The notes under the pieces were generated by a model. It made no database searches. It worked only from the letters and a program-made list of their open reading frames with translations, and was not told the DNA's origin. A stretch of 64,000 nucleotides of DNA, taken from contig NZ_PVNL01000015.1 in assembly GCF_002994635.1 (NCBI RefSeq), positions 62,001-126,000 of the forward strand, written 5' to 3'. This DNA comes from Enhygromyxa salina. Its GTDB lineage: Bacteria > Myxococcota_A > Polyangia > Nannocystales > Nannocystaceae. Shown here in pieces: positions 35,904 through 43,373 of the stretch; position 1 is the stretch's first letter; each line of letters opens with the position of its first letter. A program made the position numbers and the translations under genes.

Positions 35904-36087
35904 GCCGCAGGCAGGGTAGAGCAGGCACGCACCTGGATTCCATACCTATGCGCTCTAGGATTTACGAGTGGTCCGAATCCTGCGCCGATCGCTAGGTCGC
36001 GGCGGGGATCGCCCACCCAGCGCGAGCCTGACGCCCGATCTCTCCGCTTTGCTGACACTTTGGCGTAGCCGCGTTATCTCTAAGGCC

Positions 36088-37074
36088 ATGCCGACGTCCC
36101 TTCGCGCTCGGATGTCGTCCGCGAGTGCCTCGAGCAACCTCGCGTTCCTGGGCGTCGTGGTGGTGGGGGCGCTGCTCGGGTGCGCAGAAGATCCAACCGA
36201 GCCCGGGCGCAATTCCATCGTCGAGGCCAGCGCGAGCGAAGAAGCCACGACCGGGCACCTCGGCCGCGTGCACTTGGTGCTGCAGCCGCGGCCCGACGAG
36301 ATCGAGCCCGAGCCCCAGCTGCAGCTCCACGCGCGCTTCGTCGAGTACCACGGCGTGTCCGAGGACTTCGTGCGCGCGCGGACCAACCTCCCGCTGCCGG
36401 TCTGGGATCAGCTCGTGGTCGGCCAGTGCATCGCGAGCGAGGCGCTGCTGCCCGTCGCCCACACCCCGCGCGCCAACGGTGAGCGAGAGCTGACACTCGT
36501 CGACGCGGGGGATCTGCGGATCTTGCTCGGCAACCGCGAGCTCGTCGCTCCGCTCGCGCTGGTGCCCGACATCCTGCCGTGGCTCTCGGGCGTCGAGTAT
36601 GCCCACGTCGATGATCGGATCCCGCGGTTGGCGGTCGAGCCCGACGGGACCTCGCCGATCGTGGTCAGCGTCGACGGCTCGCCAGACGGCCACCTCGAGT
36701 CGTTCTCGGCCTCGGTGGCGATCCCCATGCCGCTCGCGCTCGAGACCGCCAAGGTCGCCGACGATCGCCTGACGATCGACTGGCGCCCGCCCGGCCGCAA
36801 CCCGCAGACCATCGTGTTGCGGCTGCAGGCGTTCACGCCGGGCGAAGATGGCGTCCGCGAGCCCACCGGTGAAGAGGTCACCTGTCTGGTCTCGGACACC
36901 GGCCGGGCCGACCTCGCCCTCGGCCCGCTCGCCGCCGCGGGTCTCGGCGCCGAAGCTGCGCTGCTCCGCGTGAGCGCGAGCCGGTTCGACACCGTGCAGA
37001 TCAGCGCGGGCAACTTTGGCAACGTCGACGTGTTCGTCGAGCTGCGCGCACAAAAGACCCTGCCGTTGTTGTGA
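36088..37074 (+). CDS. Large lipoprotein of unknown function, 328 aa
   Basis: The signal peptide with a hydrophobic run (LAFLGVVVVGALLGC) ends at about Cys32. The mature protein is beta-rich and domain-like (HLVLQPRPDEIEPEPQLQLHARFVEYHG, DQLVVGQCIASEAL, RELTLVDAGDLRILLG) without recognised motifs. ATGs at 36088 or 36112 both give a good lipoprotein signal. A GTG at 35968 lies 6 nt after TAGGAT and could start a leaderless longer form, but that would bury the signal peptide at residue 60. Probably outer-membrane anchored. Confidence 0.72.
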   Translation: MPTSLRARMSSASASSNLAFLGVVVVGALLGCAEDPTEPGRNSIVEASASEEATTGHLGRVHLVLQPRPDEIEPEPQLQLHARFVEYHGVSEDFVRARTNLPLPVWDQLVVGQCIASEALLPVAHTPRANGERELTLVDAGDLRILLGNRELVAPLALVPDILPWLSGVEYAHVDDRIPRLAVEPDGTSPIVVSVDGSPDGHLESFSASVAIPMPLALETAKVADDRLTIDWRPPGRNPQTIVLRLQAFTPGEDGVREPTGEEVTCLVSDTGRADLALGPLAAAGLGAEAALLRVSASRFDTVQISAGNFGNVDVFVELRAQKTLPLL

Positions 37075-37096
37075 GCCTCAGCGCGCCAGCCCCGGC

Positions 37097-37870
37097 TCAC
37101 CCGCGCCACACGTAGATGACGCGGTTGCCCGCGGGTGGGGCTGGCCGATTGCGCACGCGCTTCAGCTCGCGGCCGGCAGCGAACCACACGAACGCGGCGA
37201 CCAACACCAACACCGGCTGACCGCCGAACAGACCCCAGACGCCAAACCCAACCGCCAGGTAGCGCCCGAGCTTCGCCGCGATCTGCGTCGCGCGGACCGG
37301 ACCCACGCGCTTGCTCGCCAGCGCCCGCAGCACCCGACCGCCGTCCATCGGAAACGCCGGCACGAGGTTGAACAGCCCGAGCATCAGGTTGGCCCACACC
37401 AGCCCAGACAACACCAGCGCCAGCAGCCCGCCGCTTGCGAACGAGCCGAGCGCGAACCCAACCAGCGCGAGCGTGGCGGCGATCCCCAGGTTGACCGCCG
37501 GGCCCGCCACGGCGATCCACAGCTCGGCACGCGGATCGCTCGGCTCGCGCTCGAGCTCGGCGACGCCGCCGATCGGCAGCAAGGTGATGCGCCGGGTCTC
37601 GATCCCGAACCGACGTGCAACGAGCGCATGGCCGAATTCATGGAGCAGGACACAGGCGAACACCGCCAGCGCAAATCCCAGACCGAGCGCGACGGCGACG
37701 CTGGAGTGAGCGGCGCTCCAAGTCGAGATCCCGATCCACACCAACACCAGCGCAAAGCTGGCGTGAATGCGGGTCGGGATCCCCAAGATGCGGCCCAGAT
37801 GCCACGACCAACGATCTCGCCGGTCAGCCGCGGTGGGCAGACTGAAGAAGGGATGCTTCACATCCACCAC
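37097..37870 (-). CDS. Site-2 protease family (M50) intramembrane metalloprotease
   Basis: A polytopic membrane protein of 257 aa. The zinc-binding HEFGH is at residues 77-81 inside a membrane helix, and the second motif NLVPAFPMDGGRVLRAL is about 90 residues later, giving the third zinc ligand. No PDZ or CBS domain is present, so it belongs to the minimal S2P-like group. It probably cleaves membrane-bound regulators such as anti-sigma factors; the substrate is unknown. The start is a GTG. It is divergent from the small-peptide gene. Confidence 0.87.
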   Translation of the reverse strand: MVDVKHPFFSLPTAADRRDRWSWHLGRILGIPTRIHASFALVLVWIGISTWSAAHSSVAVALGLGFALAVFACVLLHEFGHALVARRFGIETRRITLLPIGGVAELEREPSDPRAELWIAVAGPAVNLGIAATLALVGFALGSFASGGLLALVLSGLVWANLMLGLFNLVPAFPMDGGRVLRALASKRVGPVRATQIAAKLGRYLAVGFGVWGLFGGQPVLVLVAAFVWFAAGRELKRVRNRPAPPAGNRVIYVWRG

Positions 37871-37944
37871 GGTAGGTCCGCGCTCGCGTTCGGCAAGCGC
37901 CGGGCCTCGTGTGGGTTCACGGTGCTCGGGGATTTGGATGAGCT

Positions 37945-37974
37945 TTGGCCGAGGCCCGCTCGCGCTGCTACGAT
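37945..37974 (+). promoter_or_regulatory. Predicted promoter of the 25-codon peptide gene
   Basis: TTGGCC (37945-37950) and TACGAT (37969-37974) have an 18-bp spacer. A start near 37981 gives a leader of about 32 nt before the peptide gene. Confidence 0.5.
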
Positions 37975-38001
37975 CATGTTGTCGCTTCAGGCACCCGGCA
38001 C

Positions 38002-38088
38002 AGGAGGTACTGATGATCGAAACTTCAGCCGCGATGACTATCCCTTCCCCTTACTGGACGGCCAACGCCGCGGAAGGAGGCACCTCCT
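38002..38088 (+). promoter_or_regulatory. Shine-Dalgarno with complementary sequence at the end of its own ORF
   Basis: AGGAGGT (38002-38008) is a full-strength ribosome binding site 5 nt before the ATG. ACCTCCT (38082-38088), spanning the last two sense codons and the first stop base, is its perfect 7-base complement. A second GGAGG at 38076-38080 can pair locally with the same CCTCC. The two pairings are mutually exclusive, like a translational switch. Confidence 0.5.
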
Positions 38089-38090
38089 AG
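38013..38090 (+). CDS. Orphan 25-aa peptide gene
   Basis: A very short open frame with the strongest ribosome binding site in the window (AGGAGG, 5-nt spacing). It has a recognisable promoter upstream, and its transcript would end at an intrinsic terminator about 240 nt downstream. The peptide starts MIETSAAM, has a hydrophobic/aromatic middle (TIPSPYW) and ends in AAEGGTS; it is not basic and has no membrane helix. It could be a leader peptide, a regulatory small protein or a peptide precursor. No modifying enzyme is adjacent. It resembles no family I know. Confidence 0.55.
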   Translation: MIETSAAMTIPSPYWTANAAEGGTS

Positions 38091-38327
38091 TCCCGGGTTG
38101 GGCGGTCGGCCCACCAGCGAGTTCGCCGCCGTCCCCCACCGATCACACTCCTGACGCGGGCACTGGCCCGTGATGATCAGGCTCCCCAAATCAGCGGAGC
38201 CACCCACTACCCCGGCCGACCCGCTCGGCCAACGCGTCAAGCCCCGCGATCATCGACGCGTCACAAACCAAACCGAGGCCCGCGGGGGCCCCGACACGAG
38301 GAACCGGCACCGCCCGGAGCGACCCAA
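38091..38327 (+). other. Untranslated stretch between peptide gene and terminator
   Basis: Frames here (for example one starting at 38170) run through the terminator hairpin and into repeat DNA, so I do not call them. On the minus strand an 82-codon frame (38191-38439) is also half repeat. The region may be a long 3' UTR or a structured RNA linked to the peptide gene; no known RNA family is recognised. Confidence 0.4.
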
Positions 38328-38354
38328 GGGAGAGGAAAGCCTCTCCCTTCCTTG
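38328..38354 (+). terminator. Intrinsic terminator of the peptide-gene transcript
   Basis: GGGAGAGG (38328-38335), loop AAAG, CCTCTCCC (38340-38347), then TTCCTTGTT. A perfect 8-bp GC-rich stem followed by a T-rich tail on the plus strand. Confidence 0.8.
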
Positions 38355-38360
38355 TTGCGT

Positions 38361-38905
38361 TCATGACCCCCACAGCCAACTTCGCACTTCGCAGGCGCTG
38401 TTCATGACCCCCACAGCCGCCTTCGCACCTTGCGGTCACTCGCTTCGCTCGCTCCCCACGGGCTAGCTGTTTGCGAGCGCATCATTGGCCCCCTAAAAGG
38501 GGGCTCGATTCATTGCCCGCGAGCGACTTCGTTACTGAGGTCGTTCCTCACGCGGTGGCATGTCCCTCGCCAGTACGCGCTCACGTCGACGGGTCGGGCA
38601 CCAATCACACGACTGTGCCCCAAGCACAAAGTCGTTGGCGGGCAATCAGACGAGCCCCCTTCTAGGGGGCCAATCATGCGCCCGCATACGACTGGCCCAA
38701 AGGGAGCGAGCGAAGCGAGTGACCGCAAAGTGCGAAGGCGGCTGTGGGGGTCTAAACCAGCGAAGCCCCCTTCTAGGGGGCCAATCATGCGCCCGCATAC
38801 GACTGGCCCAAAGGGAGCGAGCGAAGCGAGTGACCGCAAAGTGCGACGGCGGCTGTGGGGGTCATGAACACCGCCTGCGAAGTGCGATAGTGGTTGTGGG
38901 GGTCA
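38361..38905. repeat. 545-bp imperfect inverted-repeat element abutting dnaJ
   Basis: The two ends are inverted repeats of about 46 bp (38361-38406 against 38859-38905), each starting TCATGACCCCCACA. Inward, 38403-38531 matches the reverse complement of 38633-38758. On the right side a further 111-bp copy is tandem (unit starts 38654 and 38765). Each unit has a GGCCCCCTnnAAGGGGGC-type hairpin and the GAGCGAGCGAAGCGAGTGACCGC segment. The right end coincides with the dnaJ stop codon. No transposase is present. Related units occur at 56.8-57.3 and 60.4 kb. Confidence 0.85.
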
Positions 38906-40012
38906 TGAAAACAGCGACCCGAGCAGGCCCTTTTTCTTGGCGGCCACGTCCAGGCCCATCTCTTTGGCGAGCGCGCGCAGCTTCTCGTCTTGCTCGCTGG
39001 TCAGCTTCTTCGGGACCGTGACCTTGACGCGCACGTGCTGGTCACCCTTGCCGCGCGAGCCGAGCACGGGGATGCCTTCGCCGCGGCGGGTGATGATCGT
39101 CTCGGGTTGGGTGCCGGGGTCGATCTCGAGCTCGGCCTCGCCGGTGAGGGTGGGGATCGTGACCTTGGTGCCGAGCACGGCCTGGAACATCGAGATCTCG
39201 ACCTCGCTGAAGATGTCGTACTCTTCGCGCTCGAACCGAGGATCGGGCTGGACCCGCAGGACCACGTAGAGGTTGCCGGGAGGTCCGCCCATGACGCCGG
39301 GCTGTCCGCCGCCGGGGACCCGCAGGGTCTGGCCGTCGTCGACGCCGGCCGGGATCCGGACGGTCAGCTTGCTCTCTTTTTGAACGGCGCCGCTGCCCGA
39401 GCAGCTGTGGCAGGGGGTCTGAATGACCTGGCCGCGGCCGCGGCACCGGGGGCAGGTGGTCTGGACCCGGAAGAACCCCTGGGCGTGGATCACCTGTCCG
39501 CGACCGTTGCAGTCGGGGCAGGCGATCGGCGAGGTGCCCGGCTCGGCGCCGGTTCCGTCGCAGCTGTCACACTCGACCCGCTTGGGCACGGTGATCTCGT
39601 GCTCGCTGCCCTCGACGGCCTCCATGAAGGGGATCTCCATGGCCATCTTGAGGTCCGCGCCGCGCTGCGGGCCGGCGCGTCGACGCCCGCCGCCGCCGGC
39701 GAGGTTGCCGAACAGATCCCCAAACAGATCCCCGAAGTGCGCGAAGATCTCGTCGGTCCCCGAGAAGCCCTGGAAGCCGGCCCCGCGCGGACCTTCGTGG
39801 CCGAACTGATCATACAGCTGACGCTTTTGATCGTCGCTGAGCACCTCGAACGCCTCGGCGCACTCCTTGAACCGATCTTCAGCTGCCGGGTCGTCGGGGT
39901 TGCGATCCGGGTGAAACTCCATCGCCTTCTTGCGATAGGCTTTCTTGACCTCGGTCGCGCCTGCGTCACGCGAGACTCCCAAGACTTCGTAATAGTCGCG
40001 TTTTGCGGACAC
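38903..40012 (-). CDS. dnaJ: Chaperone protein DnaJ
   Basis: Hsp40 co-chaperone stimulating DnaK. The J domain is at residues 1-70 (DYYEVLGVSRDAGATEVKKAYRKKAMEFHPDRNPDD, with HPD), followed by a Gly/Phe-rich stretch. Four CxxCxGxG zinc repeats lie at about 150-220 (CDSCDGTG, CPDCNGRG, CPRCRGRG, CHSCSGSG), then the C-terminal substrate domains. The length, 369 aa, is normal. The C-terminus ends KKKGLLGSLFS, and its stop codon is the first triplet of a repeat element. No dnaK or grpE is adjacent. Confidence 0.97.
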   Translation of the reverse strand: MSAKRDYYEVLGVSRDAGATEVKKAYRKKAMEFHPDRNPDDPAAEDRFKECAEAFEVLSDDQKRQLYDQFGHEGPRGAGFQGFSGTDEIFAHFGDLFGDLFGNLAGGGGRRRAGPQRGADLKMAMEIPFMEAVEGSEHEITVPKRVECDSCDGTGAEPGTSPIACPDCNGRGQVIHAQGFFRVQTTCPRCRGRGQVIQTPCHSCSGSGAVQKESKLTVRIPAGVDDGQTLRVPGGGQPGVMGGPPGNLYVVLRVQPDPRFEREEYDIFSEVEISMFQAVLGTKVTIPTLTGEAELEIDPGTQPETIITRRGEGIPVLGSRGKGDQHVRVKVTVPKKLTSEQDEKLRALAKEMGLDVAAKKKGLLGSLFS

Positions 40013-40178
40013 CGCGCGCGAAGCTAAGGCTGCCTCGCGTGTGTGTCAACCAGCGCTGTTGCGCGCCGAGTCGCGGAGCGTGATGCGTCGGCAGGCGGCG
40101 TGGTGCGCTCAGCGACAACGCGCTGTGGTATGGTCCCGGGCCCCGATCGGGCAGTGCCCGCCAAACGAGAGAAGCGTC

Positions 40179-40847
40179 ATGTCCAGCTCCCGCGTTGTCA
40201 CCACCGTCGCTGCCGTCGTCGTCTCACTCGCAACCTCGTTCTCGAGCGGTTGCAAAGCGGAAGACAACCGCTTGTTCGACGAGACAGGCGTGTGGACCCT
40301 CGAGAAGTACTCGCTCGACGGGACCCCGTACGAAGACATCACCCAGGGTCGCAAGAACCGGTTCTTGCTGCGCTTCATGCCCACGGCCGGGATCGAGCCA
40401 CCCGACCTCATGGGTGGGTTGGTCGCCGCCGCCGCCTGCCACGAAGAGGGCACCAACGTCGACATCAAGGCCTCGACCTGCGTCAACGCCGAGTTCTCCA
40501 CGTGGAGCTGCCAGTGCTTCGCCTACACCTTCGAGGAGTCGAAGATGGTCTGGCAAGAGTACGACCCAGGCCAGACGCCCCCGGTCGTGGGTGTGCCCCC
40601 AGCTGGCGACGGCACCGACGAGGGCGGCGGTGAATTTGGCGACGCGATCGAGATCGAGGTCTCGGCGTTCGGCAGCTCGACCTCGACCTACGAGTTTAGC
40701 TCGCTGCCAACTGGCTTGTTCAACAGCGACGGCGAGAACGCCAGGCACGTGTTCCAGCTCAAGGCCGACAGCGTGTGGACCGACGTCGACATCAACGGCG
40801 ACGACGTGCCGGACCTCGAAGAGTGCTCGGCCCTGTGCTTCCCGTAG
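40179..40847 (+). CDS. Lipoprotein of unknown function, 222 aa
   Basis: The signal peptide ends at the lipobox SFSSGC (about Cys25). The mature domain looks lipocalin-like in length and start (ETGVWTLEKYSLDG), with several cysteines (AAACHEEG, ASTCVNAEF, WSCQCF, LEECSALC) that may form disulphides. The end contains a Ca-binding-like DINGDDVPDLEECS loop. The ATG at 40179 has GAGAGAAG upstream, and TATGGT at 40129 may be the -10 box. The stop codon lies inside the first unit of a 14-15 bp tandem repeat. Confidence 0.75.
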   Translation: MSSSRVVTTVAAVVVSLATSFSSGCKAEDNRLFDETGVWTLEKYSLDGTPYEDITQGRKNRFLLRFMPTAGIEPPDLMGGLVAAAACHEEGTNVDIKASTCVNAEFSTWSCQCFAYTFEESKMVWQEYDPGQTPPVVGVPPAGDGTDEGGGEFGDAIEIEVSAFGSSTSTYEFSSLPTGLFNSDGENARHVFQLKADSVWTDVDINGDDVPDLEECSALCFP

Positions 40848-40899
40848 AGGGTTGGCCGTAGAGGGTTGGCCCGTAGAGGGCTGGGCCGTAGAGGGCTGG
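40842..40899 (+). repeat. 14-15 bp tandem repeat starting at a stop codon
   Basis: Four copies of CCGTAGAGGG(T/C)TGG at 40842, 40856, 40871 and 40886. The first copy supplies the last Pro codon and the TAG stop of the lipoprotein gene. Confidence 0.9.
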
Positions 40900-40932
40900 C
40901 TAGTTCTACGATCCGGGGTTATCGTCGCGGGT

Positions 40933-41026
40933 GGAAGTGCATGGCCCGCTGGTGCGGCCCCCGGTCTTCAAAACCGGTGTGGGGCGCGAGAGCGTCTCGG
41001 GCAGGTTCGATTCCTGTGCATTTCCG
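40933..41026 (+). tRNA. selC: Selenocysteine tRNA (anticodon TCA)
   Basis: 94 nt. The 8-bp acceptor GGAAGTGC pairs with GCATTTCC (one G-T), which is the hallmark extra acceptor pair of bacterial tRNA-Sec. The anticodon stem CCGGT/ACCGG encloses CTTCAAA with TCA. A long variable arm (GGGGCGCGAGAGCGTCTC) and a T-arm GCAGG/CCTGT with TTCGATT follow. The discriminator is G and CCA is not encoded. TACGAT at 40907 may be its -10 box. No selA, selB or selD, and no obvious selenoprotein, is in the window. Confidence 0.93.
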
Positions 41027-41048
41027 TCCTATTTGAGGGGCTTCGCGC

Positions 41049-41237
41049 GTGCTGCGGATCGCTGAGAGCTTCGAGGTCGCCGAGAAGATCGATCTCGACG
41101 ACTGGCTCGCGCTCACTGGCCGTGAGCGCCTCGAGATCGGGGAGCAGATGCGGCGAGAAGCGTGGCCCTACTTGGCCAACTACGCCGAGCACGGTCTGCG
41201 AGCGTCCCGATCGCACCAGCACCCCCAGATCGCCTAG
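41049..41237 (+). CDS. Small acidic/basic protein of unknown function, 62 aa
   Basis: A compact helical-looking protein (ESFEVAEKIDLDDWLALTGRERLEIGEQMRREAWPYLANYAEHGL). Its amino-acid composition and codon bias fit real coding, and its stop lies 9 bp before the PilZ gene. The GTG start at 41049 follows TTGAGGGGC at a fair distance. No family is recognised. Position directly after selC may be incidental. Confidence 0.55.
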   Translation: MLRIAESFEVAEKIDLDDWLALTGRERLEIGEQMRREAWPYLANYAEHGLRASRSHQHPQIA

Positions 41238-41240
41238 ACT
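41235..41240 (+). promoter_or_regulatory. TAnnnT box 6 nt before the PilZ gene
   Basis: TAGACT lies 6 nt upstream of the GTG at 41247, the leaderless spacing. It overlaps the stop codon of the preceding small gene. Confidence 0.35.
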
Positions 41241-41246
41241 AACCAA

Positions 41247-41903
41247 GTGGCGGGCTCCGAAGACTCAGGCGAAGAGCGCCGTGGCGGCGATCGCATCCCG
41301 ATCAACGAGGAATTTTCGCGCGACAGCTCGACGTGGGTGTCGGACCTATCTCGCGGTGGGGTCTTCGTTCACAGCGCCGAGCTGCTGCCGGTCGGATCCC
41401 TGATCGAGCTGCGCTTCACGATCCTCGTCGAGGATCTGACGGTGATCGAGGCGGTCGCCAAGGTCGTGCGTCACTCTCGGCGGCCGCAGGGCATGGGCGT
41501 GGAGTTTGTGAGTCTGAGCGACCAGATGGCTCGACAGATCGACGCGCTGCTCGAGCAGCGGCGTCCGCTCGACAGCGGGACACCACTGCGCCTGCCCGAG
41601 CCGCACCAGCTCGAGCCGCGGCAGCGCGACATCAGCGACGACGACACCACCCGGGCTCGCCTCGCTCGGCCCGCGCCCGTGGACCTGCAGTTTGGCGAGG
41701 CCAGCTTCGAGCCGGTGGTCGACGACGACGAGGACGAGACAGCGACGACCTCGTTCCCCCGGATACCGACTGACACAGCGCGTGGCGAGGCCACGACTGT
41801 GTTCCGCCCGCCGCCGATCCCAGGCCAGGGGAGCGACGGCGCGGACGACGAGCGCACGCGGCAGTTTCCCGCGGTAACGCGCGGGCAGCCCAAGACCAAG
41901 TGA
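41247..41903 (+). CDS. PilZ-domain protein, 218 aa
   Basis: The PilZ fold at about residues 10-105 has RRGGDRIPINEEF at the start (an RxxxR-type c-di-GMP site), then DLSRGGVFVHSAELLPVGSLIELRF corresponding to the D/NxSxxG motif. VVRHSRRPQGMGVEFVSL ends the domain. The remaining about 110 residues are acidic and disordered. It probably binds cyclic di-GMP and acts on a partner; its target is unknown. The GTG start is supported by the start of the domain. Confidence 0.85.
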   Translation: MAGSEDSGEERRGGDRIPINEEFSRDSSTWVSDLSRGGVFVHSAELLPVGSLIELRFTILVEDLTVIEAVAKVVRHSRRPQGMGVEFVSLSDQMARQIDALLEQRRPLDSGTPLRLPEPHQLEPRQRDISDDDTTRARLARPAPVDLQFGEASFEPVVDDDEDETATTSFPRIPTDTARGEATTVFRPPPIPGQGSDGADDERTRQFPAVTRGQPKTK

Positions 41904-41984
41904 GTTGCGGCTGGGCCCGCGCCTACCGGGATCCGCCGCCCAGACCCCTTGCCCTCGTGAGCGTAGGGCGCCACACTTCGATCC

Positions 41985-42449
41985 GTGGGCATCGGCAAGC
42001 GGCTGTGGGACGTGACGCGGGCGAACGTCTCGGACTTCGCCAGCGCGTTCTCGACCGACACCGACACCCGCGAGCGGCGGCGACTCGACAACGAGGTCGA
42101 GCGAGAGGTCGCCCAGGAGGTCGCAGACACGATCGGGGCCAAGGCCGGCCGACGTGCGCGCCGAGCCGCGACCAAGGCCGAGGACGCGTGGGAGCGCGCG
42201 TTCGAAGAGGCGCGCGCGCGCGGACCAGGTGCGAACGCCAGCCAGCGCGAGATCGACGGCTGGTACCGAACGCTCGAGGTCCCGGTCGGCGCGGACTTTG
42301 CCACGGTTCGCAAGTCGTACCGGCGCTTGATCGCGCAGTACCACCCCGACAAGTTCGCCAGCGATCCCGACAAGTATGCCGCCGCGACCGAGGTCGCGCG
42401 CAAGATCACCCACGCCTACGATGGCCTCAGGCCGATGCTGGAACAGTAG
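41985..42449 (+). CDS. J-domain protein, 154 aa
   Basis: The C-terminal about 65 residues form a J domain (DGWYRTLEVPVGADFATVRKSYRRLIAQYHPDKFASDPDKY, with HPD). The N-terminal about 80 residues are helical and charged (RERRRLDNEVEREVAQEVADTIGAKAGRRARRAATKAEDAWERAFEEA). It has no zinc or Gly/Phe region, so it is a class III J-protein that may recruit DnaK to a specific client. The start is a GTG. It precedes the methyltransferase pair by 45 bp. Confidence 0.82.
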   Translation: MGIGKRLWDVTRANVSDFASAFSTDTDTRERRRLDNEVEREVAQEVADTIGAKAGRRARRAATKAEDAWERAFEEARARGPGANASQREIDGWYRTLEVPVGADFATVRKSYRRLIAQYHPDKFASDPDKYAAATEVARKITHAYDGLRPMLEQ

Positions 42450-42494
42450 GGCCCTTGACCACCTTCGCCCGCTCCACTACATCGCGGGCACCCC

Positions 42495-43340
42495 ATGGCC
42501 AAGCAAAAGCGTCCCAAGGGCCGGGCCGCGACCGCGGACCGGCACGAACTCTACGAGCTGTCGGTTCAAGATCCTCCCTCGGAGGTCGCGTTCACGACCT
42601 CGACCTTTCGCAAGCTGCGCGGCCGCGAAGCGCTGAGCGTGCGCGAAGATTTTTGTGGGACGGCGGTGTTCAGCCTCGCGTGGGTCAAGAGCCATCCGCA
42701 GCGCACGGCGATCGGCGTCGACCTCGATCGAGAGACGCTGATGTGGGGGCTCGACAAGCGGATCCGCCCGGCCGGCGGCGACTACGAGTCGCGCCTGACC
42801 CTGCGCAACGGCAACGTGCTCGAGCCCAGCGCCCCGCTCGCCGACGTCGCGGTCGGCTTCAACTTCTCGTACTGGTGCTTCGACACCCGTGACTCGCTGC
42901 GCACGTACTTCGAGGCCGCGCGGGCCGGCCTCACGTCTGACGGCGTGCTGTACCTCGACGCCTACGGCGGCACCGAGGTCTGCATGCACGACGTCAACGA
43001 GCGCGAGGTCCGTGACGAGACTGGCGTCATCAACGACGGCGAGACGTTCATCTACGTGTGGGAGCAGGTCGAGTTCAACCCGCTGACCTCGCACATGGAC
43101 TGCGCCATTCACTTCGAGTTCGAGGACGAGTCCCGGATCGACAACGCGTTCACCTACTCGTGGCGGGTGTGGAGCCTGGCCGAGCTGAGCGAGCTGCTGC
43201 AAGAGGCCGGGTTCACCAACGTGCGGATCTGGACCGAGGACGAGGACGAAGACGGCGACGGCCTCGGCACCTACTCCGAGGTCGACGATCTCGACAACGA
43301 AGGCGTCTGGTGGGTCTACATCAGCGCCGAGAACTGCTGA
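42495..43340 (+). CDS. Class I SAM-dependent methyltransferase, first of a tandem pair
   Basis: 281 aa. After a Lys/Arg-rich N-terminus, a Rossmann methyltransferase domain carries the motif REDFCGTAVFSLAWV in the SAM-binding position, IGVDLDRETLMWG (acidic loop after strand 2) and VAVGFNFSYWCF. The WSLAELSELLQEAGF text is typical of the C-terminal part of the fold. An acidic stretch (EDEDEDGDG) precedes the end. Substrate unknown. It is about 40% identical by eye to the next gene and 33 bp upstream of it, which indicates a tandem duplication. Confidence 0.82.
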   Translation: MAKQKRPKGRAATADRHELYELSVQDPPSEVAFTTSTFRKLRGREALSVREDFCGTAVFSLAWVKSHPQRTAIGVDLDRETLMWGLDKRIRPAGGDYESRLTLRNGNVLEPSAPLADVAVGFNFSYWCFDTRDSLRTYFEAARAGLTSDGVLYLDAYGGTEVCMHDVNEREVRDETGVINDGETFIYVWEQVEFNPLTSHMDCAIHFEFEDESRIDNAFTYSWRVWSLAELSELLQEAGFTNVRIWTEDEDEDGDGLGTYSEVDDLDNEGVWWVYISAENC

Positions 43341-43373
43341 GCACAACGACGACGCGAGACGGACAGCACGGAC

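Noticed and set aside
35968..36087. Longer N-terminus for the 36.1-kb lipoprotein starting at the GTG
   Set aside because: A leaderless TAGGAT-like box makes it possible, but it would place the lipoprotein signal at residue 60; the internal ATG gives a standard signal peptide.
37981..38354. tmRNA or RNase P RNA in the peptide-gene transcript
   Set aside because: The tag does not end in an ALAA-type sequence and no tRNA-like acceptor arm or conserved RNase P motif (AGAGGAAAGTCCGGGC) is present; GAGGAAAG here belongs to the terminator loop.
38191..38439. Minus-strand 82-codon frame upstream of dnaJ region
   Set aside because: It runs through the terminator hairpin and into the inverted repeat, with no RBS.
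38170..38466. 98-codon plus-strand frame after the peptide gene
   Set aside because: It spans the terminator and half of it is repeat DNA; composition is Arg/Pro-rich noise.
40933..41237. A selenoprotein encoded next to selC
   Set aside because: The following 62-codon frame has no in-frame TGA before its TAG stop and no SECIS-like hairpin was evident.
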